A DNA stretch of 64,000 nt from Gloeothece verrucosa PCC 7822 (GCF_000147335.1 NC_014501.1:2061501-2125500), one strand, 5' to 3'; shown: positions 1-8,278, numbered from the stretch's first letter. The notes: a model not told the origin generated them from the letters alone. Numbers and translations are program-made.

Positions 1-255
1 TGTGGTTCCTCGATGCTCATCTAGTCAAGAAAGAAGATGTCAAAAACTAGACTCCTAATATAGGAATTTAGTTTTGGGGAAAGGTTTACACCTTTTGATC
101 CTAAAGATCCAATTCCAGTAGAGAAGTTGCCTACAACCTCTCTACTGACCAAAACTTGGGGCGATCTTCTCAGAAACCCTCTCAGAAATTTAGGCGAATT
201 TTTTAGGGAAGCGGCACAAAGCCTTATCCAAACAGGATTTTTGCAACATGAATAA
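1..255 (+). pseudogene. Possible decayed or frame-broken 3' end of a gene at the window edge
   Basis: Two short + strand reading frames look protein-like but do not join. One enters from the left edge in frame 3 and stops at 48-50, ending in ...HLVKKEDVKN. The other is open from 64 to its stop at 253-255 in a different frame; it contains a Pro-rich stretch followed by an amphipathic helix-like tail (GEFFREAAQSLIQTGF). The second frame has no credible start codon or ribosome binding site, so it is more likely a remnant or the frameshifted end of one gene than a new gene. I do not recognise the family. The antisense frame over the same stretch looks less protein-like. Confidence 0.3.
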
Positions 256-393
256 TTTGATTCCACTTATTTCCACTTTTAGGGAAAAAGGTGAGCTACT
301 CAAAAGCCCATAATTCCAATAAATTTGGGACTGACATCCCTTTTGCCCTACAGATATTCTTGTAGATGTCGAGAGTCAACAGAGGCAACGGAA

Positions 394-594
394 ATGTTAA
401 ACACTACCCCCAACACCAACAATCAACTGATCCGCAACTATATTATTGCTGCTACAACAGTAATGTTAATGAGCATGGGGGTAGCAGATATGTTTAATAA
501 TCCTAGCCGCGTTGCTCAACAAGACCGTCTAGATGGTTATGCTCGTTACATTGGTGCAGGTTTAGTCAACTATGGAAAAAGTTTAGCTCGTTGA
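394..594 (+). CDS. Small conserved-type cyanobacterial protein with one hydrophobic segment
   Basis: A 66-residue protein of unknown function. I chose the ATG at 394 rather than an upstream TTG at 325 because AGAGG lies at 381-385 at ribosome-binding distance and the upstream residues look untranslated. Residues about 17-32 (YIIAATTVMLMSMGVA) form a hydrophobic segment, followed by a polar tail with RVAQQDRLDGYARYIGAG. It may be a single-pass or peripheral membrane protein. It is followed by a good intrinsic terminator, so it is probably transcribed alone. Confidence 0.6.
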   Translation: MLNTTPNTNNQLIRNYIIAATTVMLMSMGVADMFNNPSRVAQQDRLDGYARYIGAGLVNYGKSLAR

Positions 595-642
595 TGGGTC
601 TATCAACAATAATCAGCTTGCCTCTTAAGTTCGTTCTCTGCA

Positions 643-668
643 CCTGCCCTGTGTGCAGGGTTTTTTTT
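643..668 (+). terminator. Intrinsic terminator after the 66-residue protein gene
   Basis: The stem CCCTG (647-651) and CAGGG (656-660) with loop TGTG is followed directly by eight T residues (661-668) and a further T-rich stretch. It has the form of a Rho-independent terminator for the gene ending at 594. Confidence 0.75.
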
Positions 669-740
669 GTTTTTTTGCGGAATTTTAAAAATCAAAAGTG
701 AATCCCTTAGTAAGCTCAAAAAAACTCAGAGGATTCTCCA

Positions 741-965
741 ATGCAATTAACCTATCGTGGCGTAGTCTACCCTGCAAGCCACACCAACGTCTATAAAGTT
801 AATACAAAACTAGGGCTAACTTATCGAGGTCAAACTTATAACCATTGTCGTGCTATTAGCGTAGCTGGACTACCTCAGAGGAATCTTTCTTATCGTGGCG
901 TAGCTTACCGAGCTAAAACACTACTCATTAGCCCCGTTATTTCAGATAGAAATGATCTTAATTAA
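741..965 (+). CDS. DUF4278 family protein
   Basis: A 74-residue protein with the cyanobacterial DUF4278 signature, a start of MQLTYRGVVY. The motif LxYRGxxY occurs three times (residues about 3-10, 26-33 and 49-56), so the protein is built from short repeats. The ATG at 741 is preceded by AGAGGA at a suitable distance. Function is unknown for the family. It stands alone between a terminator and a convergent acetyltransferase gene. Confidence 0.75.
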   Translation: MQLTYRGVVYPASHTNVYKVNTKLGLTYRGQTYNHCRAISVAGLPQRNLSYRGVAYRAKTLLISPVISDRNDLN

Positions 966-983
966 GTACCTGGACATAGTTAT

Positions 984-2162
984 TTAAAAGAAATCAGGCA
1001 TCGAAACATTAAAACTACTAAAAATTAGATTAGCTGTGGCCAATGATGCTGGCGTAGCCTTCAAATATCCAGTCAGTTGCAATTGATAAGCACTCATGAA
1101 ACCCGTGTAAAGGGAAGCTAAACCCCTAATGTCTATTTGAAACTCACCCTTTCCCCCTGGGCTGACTTCTGCTTGCCCTTGAGCGATTTTTAGACAAAAT
1201 CTACCATTATTAGCCGCTAATAAATCATCGGTTACTTCCAAATGTAACTCAGCTTCTAGGGCTGGTGGATAGCCTCGCTTGGTGAGAGCATTGGGTAAAT
1301 CAACGATGCGAAGCATCCATTGCATCCGATCAGTGATCTTGGCAGTTTGTTCAGGTAACAATAGCAGAGATGGCTCAAGCAAGCCGCCTCGCCAGCGTAC
1401 ATGAGTAATTTGAGAGCGATGGGCGGCAATAAATGACCAAAACCGTTTAGCCGCTCTATCCGTCAATACTGCCCAATCTTTGAGGGAGAGGATAAATTGG
1501 TCTGAATGTCGATGTTGGGTAAAGATAGCGTAACCTTCGGGTTGATTTTTGTCCCCTAACAGATAGGCATAAATTGGCTCTTTTTCGGGAGCCTTAAGAA
1601 TATTTTGCCATAGAGCTTGATGTCTATCCAAATTCCCGTTGTTAGCTTGGGCTTTCCGGCTATAAATATCTTTAAATATTTCGTCGCTGGCGGGGCTAAC
1701 GCTCGATATCGGAAGCTCAAAATCATTCAATTTTAACCCGGCTGTGGGTAATTCCCAATTACAGTAACTTCCTCCCTGTTCATAGCCGACTTTTCGATAT
1801 AAAACTTGAGTCGCCGGATAAAGTACAGAAATCGGGGTTTTTAATTGATAGAGTTCAAGCACCATCTGCCGCACCAGTTCGTATGCTACTCCTCTACCTC
1901 GATGTTGGGGAGCAATTCCCACTGCCGCAATTCCGGCCATAGGTACGCGAGTCCCTTCATACCATTGCCCCATCTGATAAATTCCTAAACTGCCAAGAAC
2001 TTCTTGATCTTGGCACAGAATACGAAAACTCTCTTTCCCAAGGTTGTTAACGTAGTCTTGTGATTCCTCAAGAGAAGCACCAAAACACTGAGCCACCAGT
2101 GTTACAACTGTTTGCTCATCAGTCGAGTTGCGGATTAAAGTATACTGAAACTGAGATGCCAT
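984..2162 (-). CDS. Eis-like GNAT family N-acetyltransferase
   Basis: A 392-residue protein with the layout of the Eis (enhanced intracellular survival) family: an N-terminal GNAT acetyltransferase fold, a second degenerate GNAT-like domain, and a C-terminal SCP2-like lipid-binding-type domain. The acetyl-CoA pyrophosphate loop is visible as QHRGRGVAYELVRQM around residues 86-100, preceded by the beta-4 strand MAGIAAVGI. Family length is about 400 residues, so it looks full-length. Eis enzymes acetylate amines, including aminoglycosides and peptide lysines; the substrate here cannot be read from sequence. It is convergent with the DUF4278 gene and is transcribed alone. Confidence 0.85.
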   Translation of the reverse strand: MASQFQYTLIRNSTDEQTVVTLVAQCFGASLEESQDYVNNLGKESFRILCQDQEVLGSLGIYQMGQWYEGTRVPMAGIAAVGIAPQHRGRGVAYELVRQMVLELYQLKTPISVLYPATQVLYRKVGYEQGGSYCNWELPTAGLKLNDFELPISSVSPASDEIFKDIYSRKAQANNGNLDRHQALWQNILKAPEKEPIYAYLLGDKNQPEGYAIFTQHRHSDQFILSLKDWAVLTDRAAKRFWSFIAAHRSQITHVRWRGGLLEPSLLLLPEQTAKITDRMQWMLRIVDLPNALTKRGYPPALEAELHLEVTDDLLAANNGRFCLKIAQGQAEVSPGGKGEFQIDIRGLASLYTGFMSAYQLQLTGYLKATPASLATANLIFSSFNVSMPDFF

Positions 2163-2249
2163 TAAAAGTAAACCCTCAAAATTTTCTTTTACCCTAAAGA
2201 TCGATTTTGTTAGTCTGGTGTTAGATAACCCTCGCCCTTCTAGGCAGAT

Positions 2250-2903
2250 ATGAGCAAGTTACCAATTGTATTATATTATAATTCATGCAGAAGACTGATC
2301 ATCGGGTTTTTGATTTGTTTGGTTTTGGGATGGTGTATGAATAGCACACCTGTACTGGCTGCTTTGGGAGGGGAACAGACTTACTATTGGGTTCATGTTC
2401 CTAATGGGGGAGCGCCGATTTTTTCGGGTGATACTCAGGGGCCTTTTGTTAAGGATGAGTACCCGATTTCTCGGGAAGCCTCTGCAAGAGTCCTGAAAGT
2501 AGAAAGAGCAGATGTCAAAGCTTTGGAACGTCAACTTGAGCAAAATAATTTGTCTCCCTCTGTGATAGCTGTTTTGACCGGTAAAACGGGCGATTTTAAA
2601 TGGTTGGGGTTAAGTGGTGGCTTTACGCTGGTGTATCGAGAAGTTCCTCAGCCGCGATATTTAAAGCCTGTGGAAACAGAATATATTTGTTTGTTTGGCG
2701 GTGAAAATCCTCAAGTTATTTTTGGGGTTAAAGTTTTGGGTCAGCTTGGAGCAGAAGAGTATAATGAAGGGGCTTCTGGACTGACAAAAGATCCTTTGAT
2801 TGTTTTAGGTCAGCAATATTTTCCGGCTTCGGCTCCTGGAAAAGTAACAGAGTTTTGGGTTTATTCTAATACGACTTGCTTAAATGTTGATACCGGTTCT
2901 TAA
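2250..2903 (+). CDS. Secreted hypothetical protein
   Basis: A 217-residue protein I do not recognise. The N-terminus has a positively charged stretch (SCRRL), a hydrophobic core (IIGFLICLVLGWCM) and a likely signal peptidase site after VLA-A near residue 38, so it is predicted to be periplasmic or extracellular. The mature part starts with a YYWVHVPNGG segment that reads like an SH3-type or beta-rich repeat, and has two cysteines that could form a disulfide. The ATG at 2250 gives a complete signal peptide. It lies divergent from the acetyltransferase gene, 87 bases away. Confidence 0.6.
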   Translation: MSKLPIVLYYNSCRRLIIGFLICLVLGWCMNSTPVLAALGGEQTYYWVHVPNGGAPIFSGDTQGPFVKDEYPISREASARVLKVERADVKALERQLEQNNLSPSVIAVLTGKTGDFKWLGLSGGFTLVYREVPQPRYLKPVETEYICLFGGENPQVIFGVKVLGQLGAEEYNEGASGLTKDPLIVLGQQYFPASAPGKVTEFWVYSNTTCLNVDTGS

Positions 2904-3212
2904 GATTAGAATAAGTAGATAAACCTTGCCCTGAACTGTGCCCGTAGCCCTAAGCCTTTAGCCGAGCGGCCCAGCCCTGACGAAAGGAAGAGTCTCAAAG
3001 GGGATAGTCAAGGGGCGTTTAAAGGAAAGATGTTTTTTTGTCAATAGCCTAGGGATATATTTTTGATATATTTCTATATCTTGGTTCTATTATTTTACAA
3101 AAACTTTGATATAGATAATGCTTATCTTGTTAATGATAAATAAGAAAAAAATACTGTATAATTTGTTACAATAAAAAAATCTAGTCAACTAATGACTAAT
3201 GACTAATAACTA
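2904..3212. other. Intergenic spacer, AT-rich, ending in heptamer repeats
   Basis: No gene is visible. The first third holds a mixed-composition stretch with short imperfect dyads (for example around 2955-2975) that lacks a T run, so I do not call a terminator. From about 3040 the DNA is very AT-rich and could hold the promoter of the ClC gene. The last 23 bases are STRR heptamers running into the start codon of that gene. Confidence 0.6.
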
Positions 3213-3217
3213 ATGAT
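3190..3217 (+). repeat. STRR heptamer array (TAATGAC), four units
   Basis: Units at 3190-3196 and 3197-3203 are perfect TAATGAC, 3204-3210 is TAATAAC and 3211-3217 is TAATGAT. The same heptamer (GTCATTA on the other strand) recurs at three more places in this window. The ATG of the next gene lies inside the last unit, and no Shine-Dalgarno sequence is left in front of it. Confidence 0.85.
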
Positions 3218-4442
3218 GAATAAAAACCCGTTCACGCTTACTCGTTTTGTCTTGTTATGGGCGGCTCTTGGGATCATTTGTGGTCTATTTGCGTCTATTT
3301 ATTGGATTGTATTGGCGTGGATGATCCAAGGGTTTGAACAGTTTAATGGCTGGTCTTTATTATTAATCATGCCGCTAGCCGGTTTAATAGTGGGTTTAGG
3401 GATTCATTGGTTAGGAAATCCCGGTGAAATTGGCTTAGTTATTGATAATATTCATCTGCATGGGGGAAGATTATCCATGCGGGAGAATCCCTCGATGATC
3501 TTAACTTCTCTGTTTAGTATTGCTGCCGGAGGAAGTGCAGGACCTGAAGCGCCAATGGTACAAGTCACTGGTTCTATAGGAACCTGGTTAGCGGATCGGT
3601 TTCGTTGTCAGGGTGACGTACTGAGGACTTTTTCACTTGCGGGTATGGCCTCGGGGTTTACGGTGTTGTTCGGCGCACCCCTGGGAGGAGCGATGTTTGC
3701 AATGGAAATTTTACATCATCAAAATGTGGTGGAGTATACAGAGGCGATTTTACCTGCGATCGTGGCGAGTTGTTCAAGTTATATGATTTTTGTGGCGATT
3801 ACTCGTCTGGGAATTGGCCCAACTTGGCATTTTCCTCAATATGCGGCTGGCAATATCGATGATTTTGTCATGGCTATGGGGGTTGGTGTGATAGGGGCCT
3901 TGATGGGTTGGCTATTTATTGTTATTTTCCGTTGGTGCGAACATTTTTTTCAGTCTCTCAAGAGTCCTATTTATGTACAAACAACGTTAGCGGGTTTGGG
4001 ATTGGGAATTTTAGCGGCTTTGTTTCCTCTGACTCGTTATTTTGGGGAACATCAATTAGAGGACGTTATTGAGGGAAATTTTCTTCCGATTATGCTGTTA
4101 GGGTTGGCGGTGGCTAAAATGTTTGCTATCGCTATTACCGTCACGGGAGGATGGCGAGGGGGTATTATTATTCCTCTGTTTTTTGTGGGGGCTTGTTTCG
4201 GTAAAGCGTTGATGATTACTCATCCCGAATTTAATGAGGCGTTGGTGATTACTTGTAGTATGGCGGCGATTAATGCGGCGGTGACGAGAACTCCCATTAG
4301 TACCACTTTGTTACTTTCTAAGTTAACGGGGTTTAGTTCTTTAGCGCCGATTTTGTTTGCGAGTTTGGTGGGTTTCTTTTTAGCGCCGCGAAAGCCTTTT
4401 ATTGCTTCTCAGCTTCGACTTGAAGGAAGTAAGCAGCCTTAA
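3213..4442 (+). CDS. ClC family chloride channel or H+/Cl- antiporter
   Basis: A 409-residue multi-pass inner-membrane protein with ClC signatures. The GPEAPMVQ segment around residues 111-118 aligns with the GREGPTVQ motif of E. coli ClcA and keeps the gating glutamate. The later GGWRGGIIIPLFFVGACFG matches the GxFxP-type helix N motif. GAPLGGAMFAMEI is the expected segment between them. The gating glutamate allows either a proton-coupled antiporter or a gated channel. There are no C-terminal CBS domains, and the length fits the short bacterial type. ATG codons at 3213 and 3216 are both possible starts; neither has a ribosome binding site because STRR heptamers occupy that position. Confidence 0.88.
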   Translation: MMNKNPFTLTRFVLLWAALGIICGLFASIYWIVLAWMIQGFEQFNGWSLLLIMPLAGLIVGLGIHWLGNPGEIGLVIDNIHLHGGRLSMRENPSMILTSLFSIAAGGSAGPEAPMVQVTGSIGTWLADRFRCQGDVLRTFSLAGMASGFTVLFGAPLGGAMFAMEILHHQNVVEYTEAILPAIVASCSSYMIFVAITRLGIGPTWHFPQYAAGNIDDFVMAMGVGVIGALMGWLFIVIFRWCEHFFQSLKSPIYVQTTLAGLGLGILAALFPLTRYFGEHQLEDVIEGNFLPIMLLGLAVAKMFAIAITVTGGWRGGIIIPLFFVGACFGKALMITHPEFNEALVITCSMAAINAAVTRTPISTTLLLSKLTGFSSLAPILFASLVGFFLAPRKPFIASQLRLEGSKQP

Positions 4443-4586
4443 AACCATCCTGCTGATAACTATTTAATTGTTGGTCAAGTGTGTTTTACTCAAGCAAATA
4501 AGTAGTTATAGTTCTGCTTGGAAGTATGCCGGCTTAAAAATCAGCTATGATGGCTATAAGATCAAGAAGTTGAGTAATATAAAACT

Positions 4587-5525
4587 GTGTTCGACTACAT
4601 CACCACAAATTTACCCTTATTTGCCAATCTAGACAAACAATTTATAGTTAAGGCAGACAATCTTGCTGAGATTCATTTTGAAGAGGCTAACTTTATTATT
4701 CATGGAGAAGCTTTAGATATGTTGAAAAGGCTGCCAGATGGGTTAATACAAACGGTTGTTACAAGTCCTCCTTATTATGGTCAACGAGACTACGATGTAG
4801 AGAATCAGATAGGCATTGAAAAAAATACAGATGAATACATTAATCGTTTAGTTGAAATTTTTGAGGAGGTAAAAAGAGTTTTAAGAGAAGATGGCACATT
4901 GTGGATAAATGTAGGTGATAAGTATATAGATGGAAATTTAGCAGGTCTTCCTTGGAGACTAGCACTCGCTCTTAGAGAAAGAGGATGGATTTTAAGGTCT
5001 GATATTATATGGTATAAGCCCAATGCAATGCCTTCATCTGTTCGTAATCGTCCAACTACGGATCATGAGTACATTTTTCTCTTTGCTAAAAACTCACAGT
5101 ATTATTATGATGCAGATGCTATTCGTGAGCCACATATAACTTTTTCTGAAAAAAGTAAAATGCGAGGAGGACGTAATCATTTAGGCAAAAATGGAGGAAC
5201 TCCAGAACAAGGCAAGAATAGCGGTAATTCTAATTTACATAGAGGGAGATGGGATCAGGCATTTCATCCCAAAGGGAGAAATAAAAGAACAGTTTGGGAA
5301 GTCCCTTTATCCAAATTTAGAGATGCTCATTTTGCCGTGTTTCCTGAAAAACTAATAGAACCGTGTATTTTAGCAGGTTGTCCTGAAAATGGTATAGTTT
5401 TAGATCCGTTTTTTGGCTCTGGAACTGTTGGTCTAGTAGCGCATAAAAAAGGGCGTAAGTTTATAGGGATTGAACTCAATGAAAATTATTGTGAAATTGC
5501 TTCTAAGCGGATTTTTTTTAGATGA
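4587..5525 (+). CDS. Type II DNA methyltransferase, beta class, probably N4-cytosine
   Basis: A 312-residue methyltransferase that would protect DNA from the neighbouring endonuclease. The catalytic motif IV TSPPY is at residues 59-63 and the AdoMet-binding motif I DPFFGSG at 273-279, so the order is catalytic motif first, as in beta-class enzymes. SPPY, as opposed to DPPY, is typical of N4-methylcytosine enzymes, though some N6-adenine enzymes share it. The region between holds the presumed target recognition part (residues about 150-240). The start used is GTG at 4587; an ATG further in would remove about 40 residues. It ends one base before the end of the convergent endonuclease gene. The recognition site cannot be read. 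Confidence 0.88.
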   Translation: MFDYITTNLPLFANLDKQFIVKADNLAEIHFEEANFIIHGEALDMLKRLPDGLIQTVVTSPPYYGQRDYDVENQIGIEKNTDEYINRLVEIFEEVKRVLREDGTLWINVGDKYIDGNLAGLPWRLALALRERGWILRSDIIWYKPNAMPSSVRNRPTTDHEYIFLFAKNSQYYYDADAIREPHITFSEKSKMRGGRNHLGKNGGTPEQGKNSGNSNLHRGRWDQAFHPKGRNKRTVWEVPLSKFRDAHFAVFPEKLIEPCILAGCPENGIVLDPFFGSGTVGLVAHKKGRKFIGIELNENYCEIASKRIFFR

Positions 5526-5526
5526 T

Positions 5527-6420
5527 TTAAATAAGAGTTTGGAAAACGGGTAACAGTTTTTCTATTTCTTCAGCGAGTAAAGGTTCGACTTCGTTAATTA
5601 AATTGGGATTTTTATTGATATAAATTGATTCCCTACAATCCAATGATTGTAAATCACCAGTCCAAGACTCAGCAATAATTACTGGAATACATCTATAGCC
5701 TGCTTGATTGGCTTGTGTAATTGCTTTATGAATATCTCTTGTAAACAAGAGAGCATGGCCGCCACCCATTGTTTCACGAGTTTTAACAGGGATTAATATA
5801 GTACCTTGTTGACCTTTAACGATAACATCATAAGTTTCTCCACTAAGCTTGATTTGAGTTTTACCTACTTCAAGATTAATTTGATGTTTTTTAAAGATAT
5901 CGTTTAAATTTCTTCGTACTATCTCCTCAAATAAATTACCTTTTATTGCTCGGCGACTTCCTTCTAGGCGATCAATCATAACCTCAAAAATAGGCAACCA
6001 ATTCCATTGTTCTTGTTGAGGAAAAATTTCAGACACATACTGACGAACTTGATCCATTAATTTAGCTTTACGTTCATTTAATGAATTACCAGGAACGAGT
6101 TTTAGCAAAGGCTCTAAACGTTGGCTTGGTGCATCTCTAAAAATCCAGCCTAAAAATAGCCATTTTGCTTTATCTTTAGGATATGGACGAGCTATTCCAT
6201 CATATAACTTAATTTCTTGTTCTTCTGAAACGGCTCGATTAAAGTAATTTTTTAAAACTTCTATTGCTTTAGATGAATCCGACTCAACAACAAAATCATA
6301 TAAGCTATTGTAGTTATGAGTTTTTAAAAAACTAATGAAATCGTCAAAAAATGGTTTATTTAGTTTGGCTATTATCGCCAATTCTTTGAGACGTATGTTA
6401 TCGGGAATCTTGCTCATCAA
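5527..6420 (-). CDS. Probable type II restriction endonuclease
   Basis: A 297-residue protein assigned mainly by context: it overlaps a controller gene at its 5' end and lies tail to tail, one base apart, with a DNA methyltransferase. The C-terminal half has a plausible PD-(D/E)xK-type core: a conserved helix ([13 protein letters not shown], about 160-172), then YDV with D198, and IPVK with K213 after about 14 residues. The usual acidic residue two before the lysine is a proline, so another acid, perhaps E165 or E166, would have to serve as metal ligand. The N-terminal half (1-150) is of unknown fold and may bind DNA. I cannot name the specificity. Confidence 0.75.
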   Translation of the reverse strand: MMSKIPDNIRLKELAIIAKLNKPFFDDFISFLKTHNYNSLYDFVVESDSSKAIEVLKNYFNRAVSEEQEIKLYDGIARPYPKDKAKWLFLGWIFRDAPSQRLEPLLKLVPGNSLNERKAKLMDQVRQYVSEIFPQQEQWNWLPIFEVMIDRLEGSRRAIKGNLFEEIVRRNLNDIFKKHQINLEVGKTQIKLSGETYDVIVKGQQGTILIPVKTRETMGGGHALLFTRDIHKAITQANQAGYRCIPVIIAESWTGDLQSLDCRESIYINKNPNLINEVEPLLAEEIEKLLPVFQTLI

Positions 6421-6634
6421 AAAATTCTTTCGGGGAAATACCTAAAGCATCTGCAATCTTTTTGATGTTAAGAAGACTAATATTTCTTTCTCCACGCTCT
6501 ACTCCTCCAATGTAACTACGGTCTAAATTGCATAAATCCGCTAAAGCTTCCTGTGACAAACCACGAGTTTGTCTAAGGTAACGAAGGCGATTACCAAATT
6601 GTTTCCTGATATCATTGTCATCAGGTGTTTTCAT
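6398..6634 (-). CDS. Restriction-modification controller (C) protein, XRE-type HTH
   Basis: A 78-residue protein that is almost entirely one helix-turn-helix domain of the XRE/Cro type: [20 protein letters not shown], followed by the recognition helix [16 protein letters not shown] and [10 protein letters not shown]. This is the size and pattern of C proteins, which delay endonuclease expression until DNA is methylated. Its 3' end overlaps the endonuclease start by 23 bases, a typical C-R operon. There is no Shine-Dalgarno sequence before the ATG, and a -10 box lies only 3 bases upstream of it, so the transcript may be leaderless, as is common for C genes. A C-box-like operator lies just upstream. 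Confidence 0.88.
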   Translation of the reverse strand: MKTPDDNDIRKQFGNRLRYLRQTRGLSQEALADLCNLDRSYIGGVERGERNISLLNIKKIADALGISPKEFFDEQDSR

Positions 6635-6637
6635 AAG

Positions 6638-6683
6638 ATTCTAGTTAACACTATTGAGGGTTTTAAGGCTACGGACTTTAAGT
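6638..6683 (-). promoter_or_regulatory. Predicted promoter and C-box operator of the controller-endonuclease operon
   Basis: Read on the minus strand, the upstream site is ACTTAAAGT (6675-6683), then the spacer CCGTAG (6669-6674), then CCTTAAAAC (6660-6668). Two dyads around a GT-containing spacer is the arrangement of C-boxes in the PvuII/AhdI group. A -35 element TTAAAA (6661-6666) overlaps the weaker, gene-proximal dyad. Exactly 17 bases on is a -10 element TAGAAT (6638-6643). The distal dyad is the more perfect one, as in systems where the left operator activates and the right one represses. Confidence 0.6.
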
Positions 6684-6833
6684 ACCAAAATCGGTAAAAA
6701 TTTTATCACTGTTGGGTTTCGTTATTACTCAACTCAACCTACAACTACAACTAAAAAAATTATTCGGTTTTTCTCCTCTCCAGAAAAAAAGCTCTTCCAC
6801 TCTCTCCCCCAGTATAAAAAAATTTTCCACTTT

Positions 6834-6904
6834 CCCCCTCCTGTAGGAGGGGGTTGGGGGAGGTGGAGGGGTTGGGGGAGGTGGAGGGGGTAGGGGGGCG
6901 GTGG
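6834..6904. repeat. Perfect hairpin plus G-rich 18-base tandem repeat
   Basis: CCCCCTCCT (6834-6842) and AGGAGGGGG (6845-6853) form a 9-base perfect inverted repeat with a 2-base loop. It runs into an 18-base unit, starting GGGTTGGGGG, present perfectly at 6851-6868 and 6869-6886 and degenerate at 6887-6904. There are six runs of at least four G, so the + strand could form a G-quadruplex. It lies in the 354-base spacer between the controller gene and the MBL-fold gene; apart from this and the two regulatory candidates I see nothing else in that spacer. Confidence 0.75.
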
Positions 6905-6943
6905 ATAGGAGTTAGGGGAGTGGTCAGACGCATTGTTAACTTC

Positions 6944-6977
6944 TGTAACAATCCCTAAGATAGAAGAAGATGTTACA
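6944..6977 (+). promoter_or_regulatory. Dyad upstream of the MBL-fold gene
   Basis: TGTAACA at 6944-6950 and TGTTACA at 6971-6977 form a perfect inverted repeat with a 20-base spacer. The second arm ends 11 bases before the start codon at 6989. It could be an operator for a dimeric regulator; no regulator can be named. Confidence 0.3.
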
Positions 6978-6988
6978 AAAAAAGATAT

Positions 6989-7771
6989 ATGCAGTTAACT
7001 TGGTACGATAGCAACTCTTGGCTGATTGAAATGGCCGGAAAACGCATACTCCTAGACCCTTGGTTAGTCGGCCCCTTAGTCTTTGGGAATCTTGGTTGGT
7101 TAATTAAAGGAGTCAAAAAGACCACCTATCCAATTCCGGAAAATATCGACTTAATTCTGCTTTCCCAAGGATTAGAAGACCACGCACACCCAGAAACCCT
7201 CAAACTCATAGACCGTAATATTCCCGTCGTCGCCTCTCCTAATGCCGCTAAAGTGGTCAAAGCGTTAGGCTATACTCAGGTAACAACCCTAGATCATCAT
7301 CAAAGCTATACCCTTGCTAATAGCTTAGAAATTAAAGCCGTTCCCGGTTCTCCTATCGGACCTCAATTAATAGAAAATGGCTACATCCTCAAAGAACTAG
7401 AAACCGGTTACAGCTTATATTATGAACCTCATGGTTATCATTCCCCATCCCTCAAACAAGATGCGCCTATTGATGTTGTTCTTACCCCAGTAGTAGGAAT
7501 AACCTTCTTTGGTGTAATACCCTTTCTCAAGGGACAAAAAAAAGCGTTAGAACTGTGTCAATGGTTGCAACCTCAATATATCTTACAAACAGCCGCCGGT
7601 AACGATACCTCTTTTGAAGGGTTATTAACCTCTATTTTGCAACCTGAAGGAACCCTTGAGGCATTTCGTCCCCTGTTAACTGAAAATAATTTATCTACCC
7701 AAGTTTTAGAATTAAAACCCGGCGAACCTTTCACCCCTCAATTACAACAACGGGCTGTGACTATTGCTTAA
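6989..7771 (+). CDS. Metallo-beta-lactamase-fold protein with degenerate metal site
   Basis: A 260-residue protein of the UlaG-like MBL-fold group. The N-terminus (LTWYDSNSWLIEMAGKRILLDPW) is the typical first strand pair of this fold. The metal-binding HxHxDH motif is altered: the sequence is SQGLEDHAH at residues about 59-67, so the first two histidines are Q and L while the D and last H remain. A later histidine region EPHGYH is present. I infer that zinc binding is reduced or uses other ligands. The unchanged rest of the fold argues for a functional protein rather than decay. The substrate is unknown. Confidence 0.75.
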   Translation: MQLTWYDSNSWLIEMAGKRILLDPWLVGPLVFGNLGWLIKGVKKTTYPIPENIDLILLSQGLEDHAHPETLKLIDRNIPVVASPNAAKVVKALGYTQVTTLDHHQSYTLANSLEIKAVPGSPIGPQLIENGYILKELETGYSLYYEPHGYHSPSLKQDAPIDVVLTPVVGITFFGVIPFLKGQKKALELCQWLQPQYILQTAAGNDTSFEGLLTSILQPEGTLEAFRPLLTENNLSTQVLELKPGEPFTPQLQQRAVTIA

Positions 7772-7855
7772 CTGTGATGTAAGATGAAATGGTAATTAGG
7801 TAATAAGCTCTGACTATTGCTGGCTAATTACCAATTTCTCTTATTTTTATGTAAC

Positions 7856-8278
7856 ATGTCTATTGAACGCTGGACAGATCAACAACTCGATAAATTAGCT
7901 AAAAGAGTAGATCATATTACCGAAGCGGCTTTACAATCTGCCAAGACGGTGGATGATTTATCTAATAAAGTCATTCGAGTAGTTGAACATCAAGAAAATC
8001 TTGCCCTCTCTCAACAAAAAATGTTATCTCTTCTGGAACGGATGGGGTTACAACAGGAAAAAATTATCGAAGCACAATCCTTGATGACAGAAAATCAAGT
8101 CAACTTAGCTAATTCTATTAAACAGTTAGCTGATTCTCAGATGCAAATGACGAAGATTTTTGAAAATTTACAAGAGCAGATTAATACGACTAAAGCGGCA
8201 GTAGAAAGACTAGATCGAATTATGGACTATTTGATGAGGCGAGATGGTGAAAGAGATAAAAATAATGCTTCAGAATAA
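7856..8278 (+). CDS. Coiled-coil protein of unknown function
   Basis: A 140-residue, mostly helical protein starting MSIERWTDQQLDKLAKRVD. The ATG at 7856 was chosen over a TTG at 7817 because the 13 extra residues are hydrophobic and unlike the rest. Long heptad-like runs rich in Q, E, K and L with no glycine point to a coiled coil over nearly the whole length. It resembles the small protein at 42393-42671 (alternating TVERLAEKLDAL and AVERLDRIMDYL type segments), so the genome seems to carry several such proteins. A hairpin follows it. Confidence 0.65.
   Translation: MSIERWTDQQLDKLAKRVDHITEAALQSAKTVDDLSNKVIRVVEHQENLALSQQKMLSLLERMGLQQEKIIEAQSLMTENQVNLANSIKQLADSQMQMTKIFENLQEQINTTKAAVERLDRIMDYLMRRDGERDKNNASE

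Noticed and set aside
21..266. Minus-strand frame of 81 codons at the left edge
   Set aside because: The + strand of the same stretch reads more like protein; the minus frame has no ribosome binding site and no recognisable domain.
6654..6951. Frames across the G-rich repeat on both strands
   Set aside because: They encode only low-complexity G/W/R or P/T/S runs produced by the repeat.
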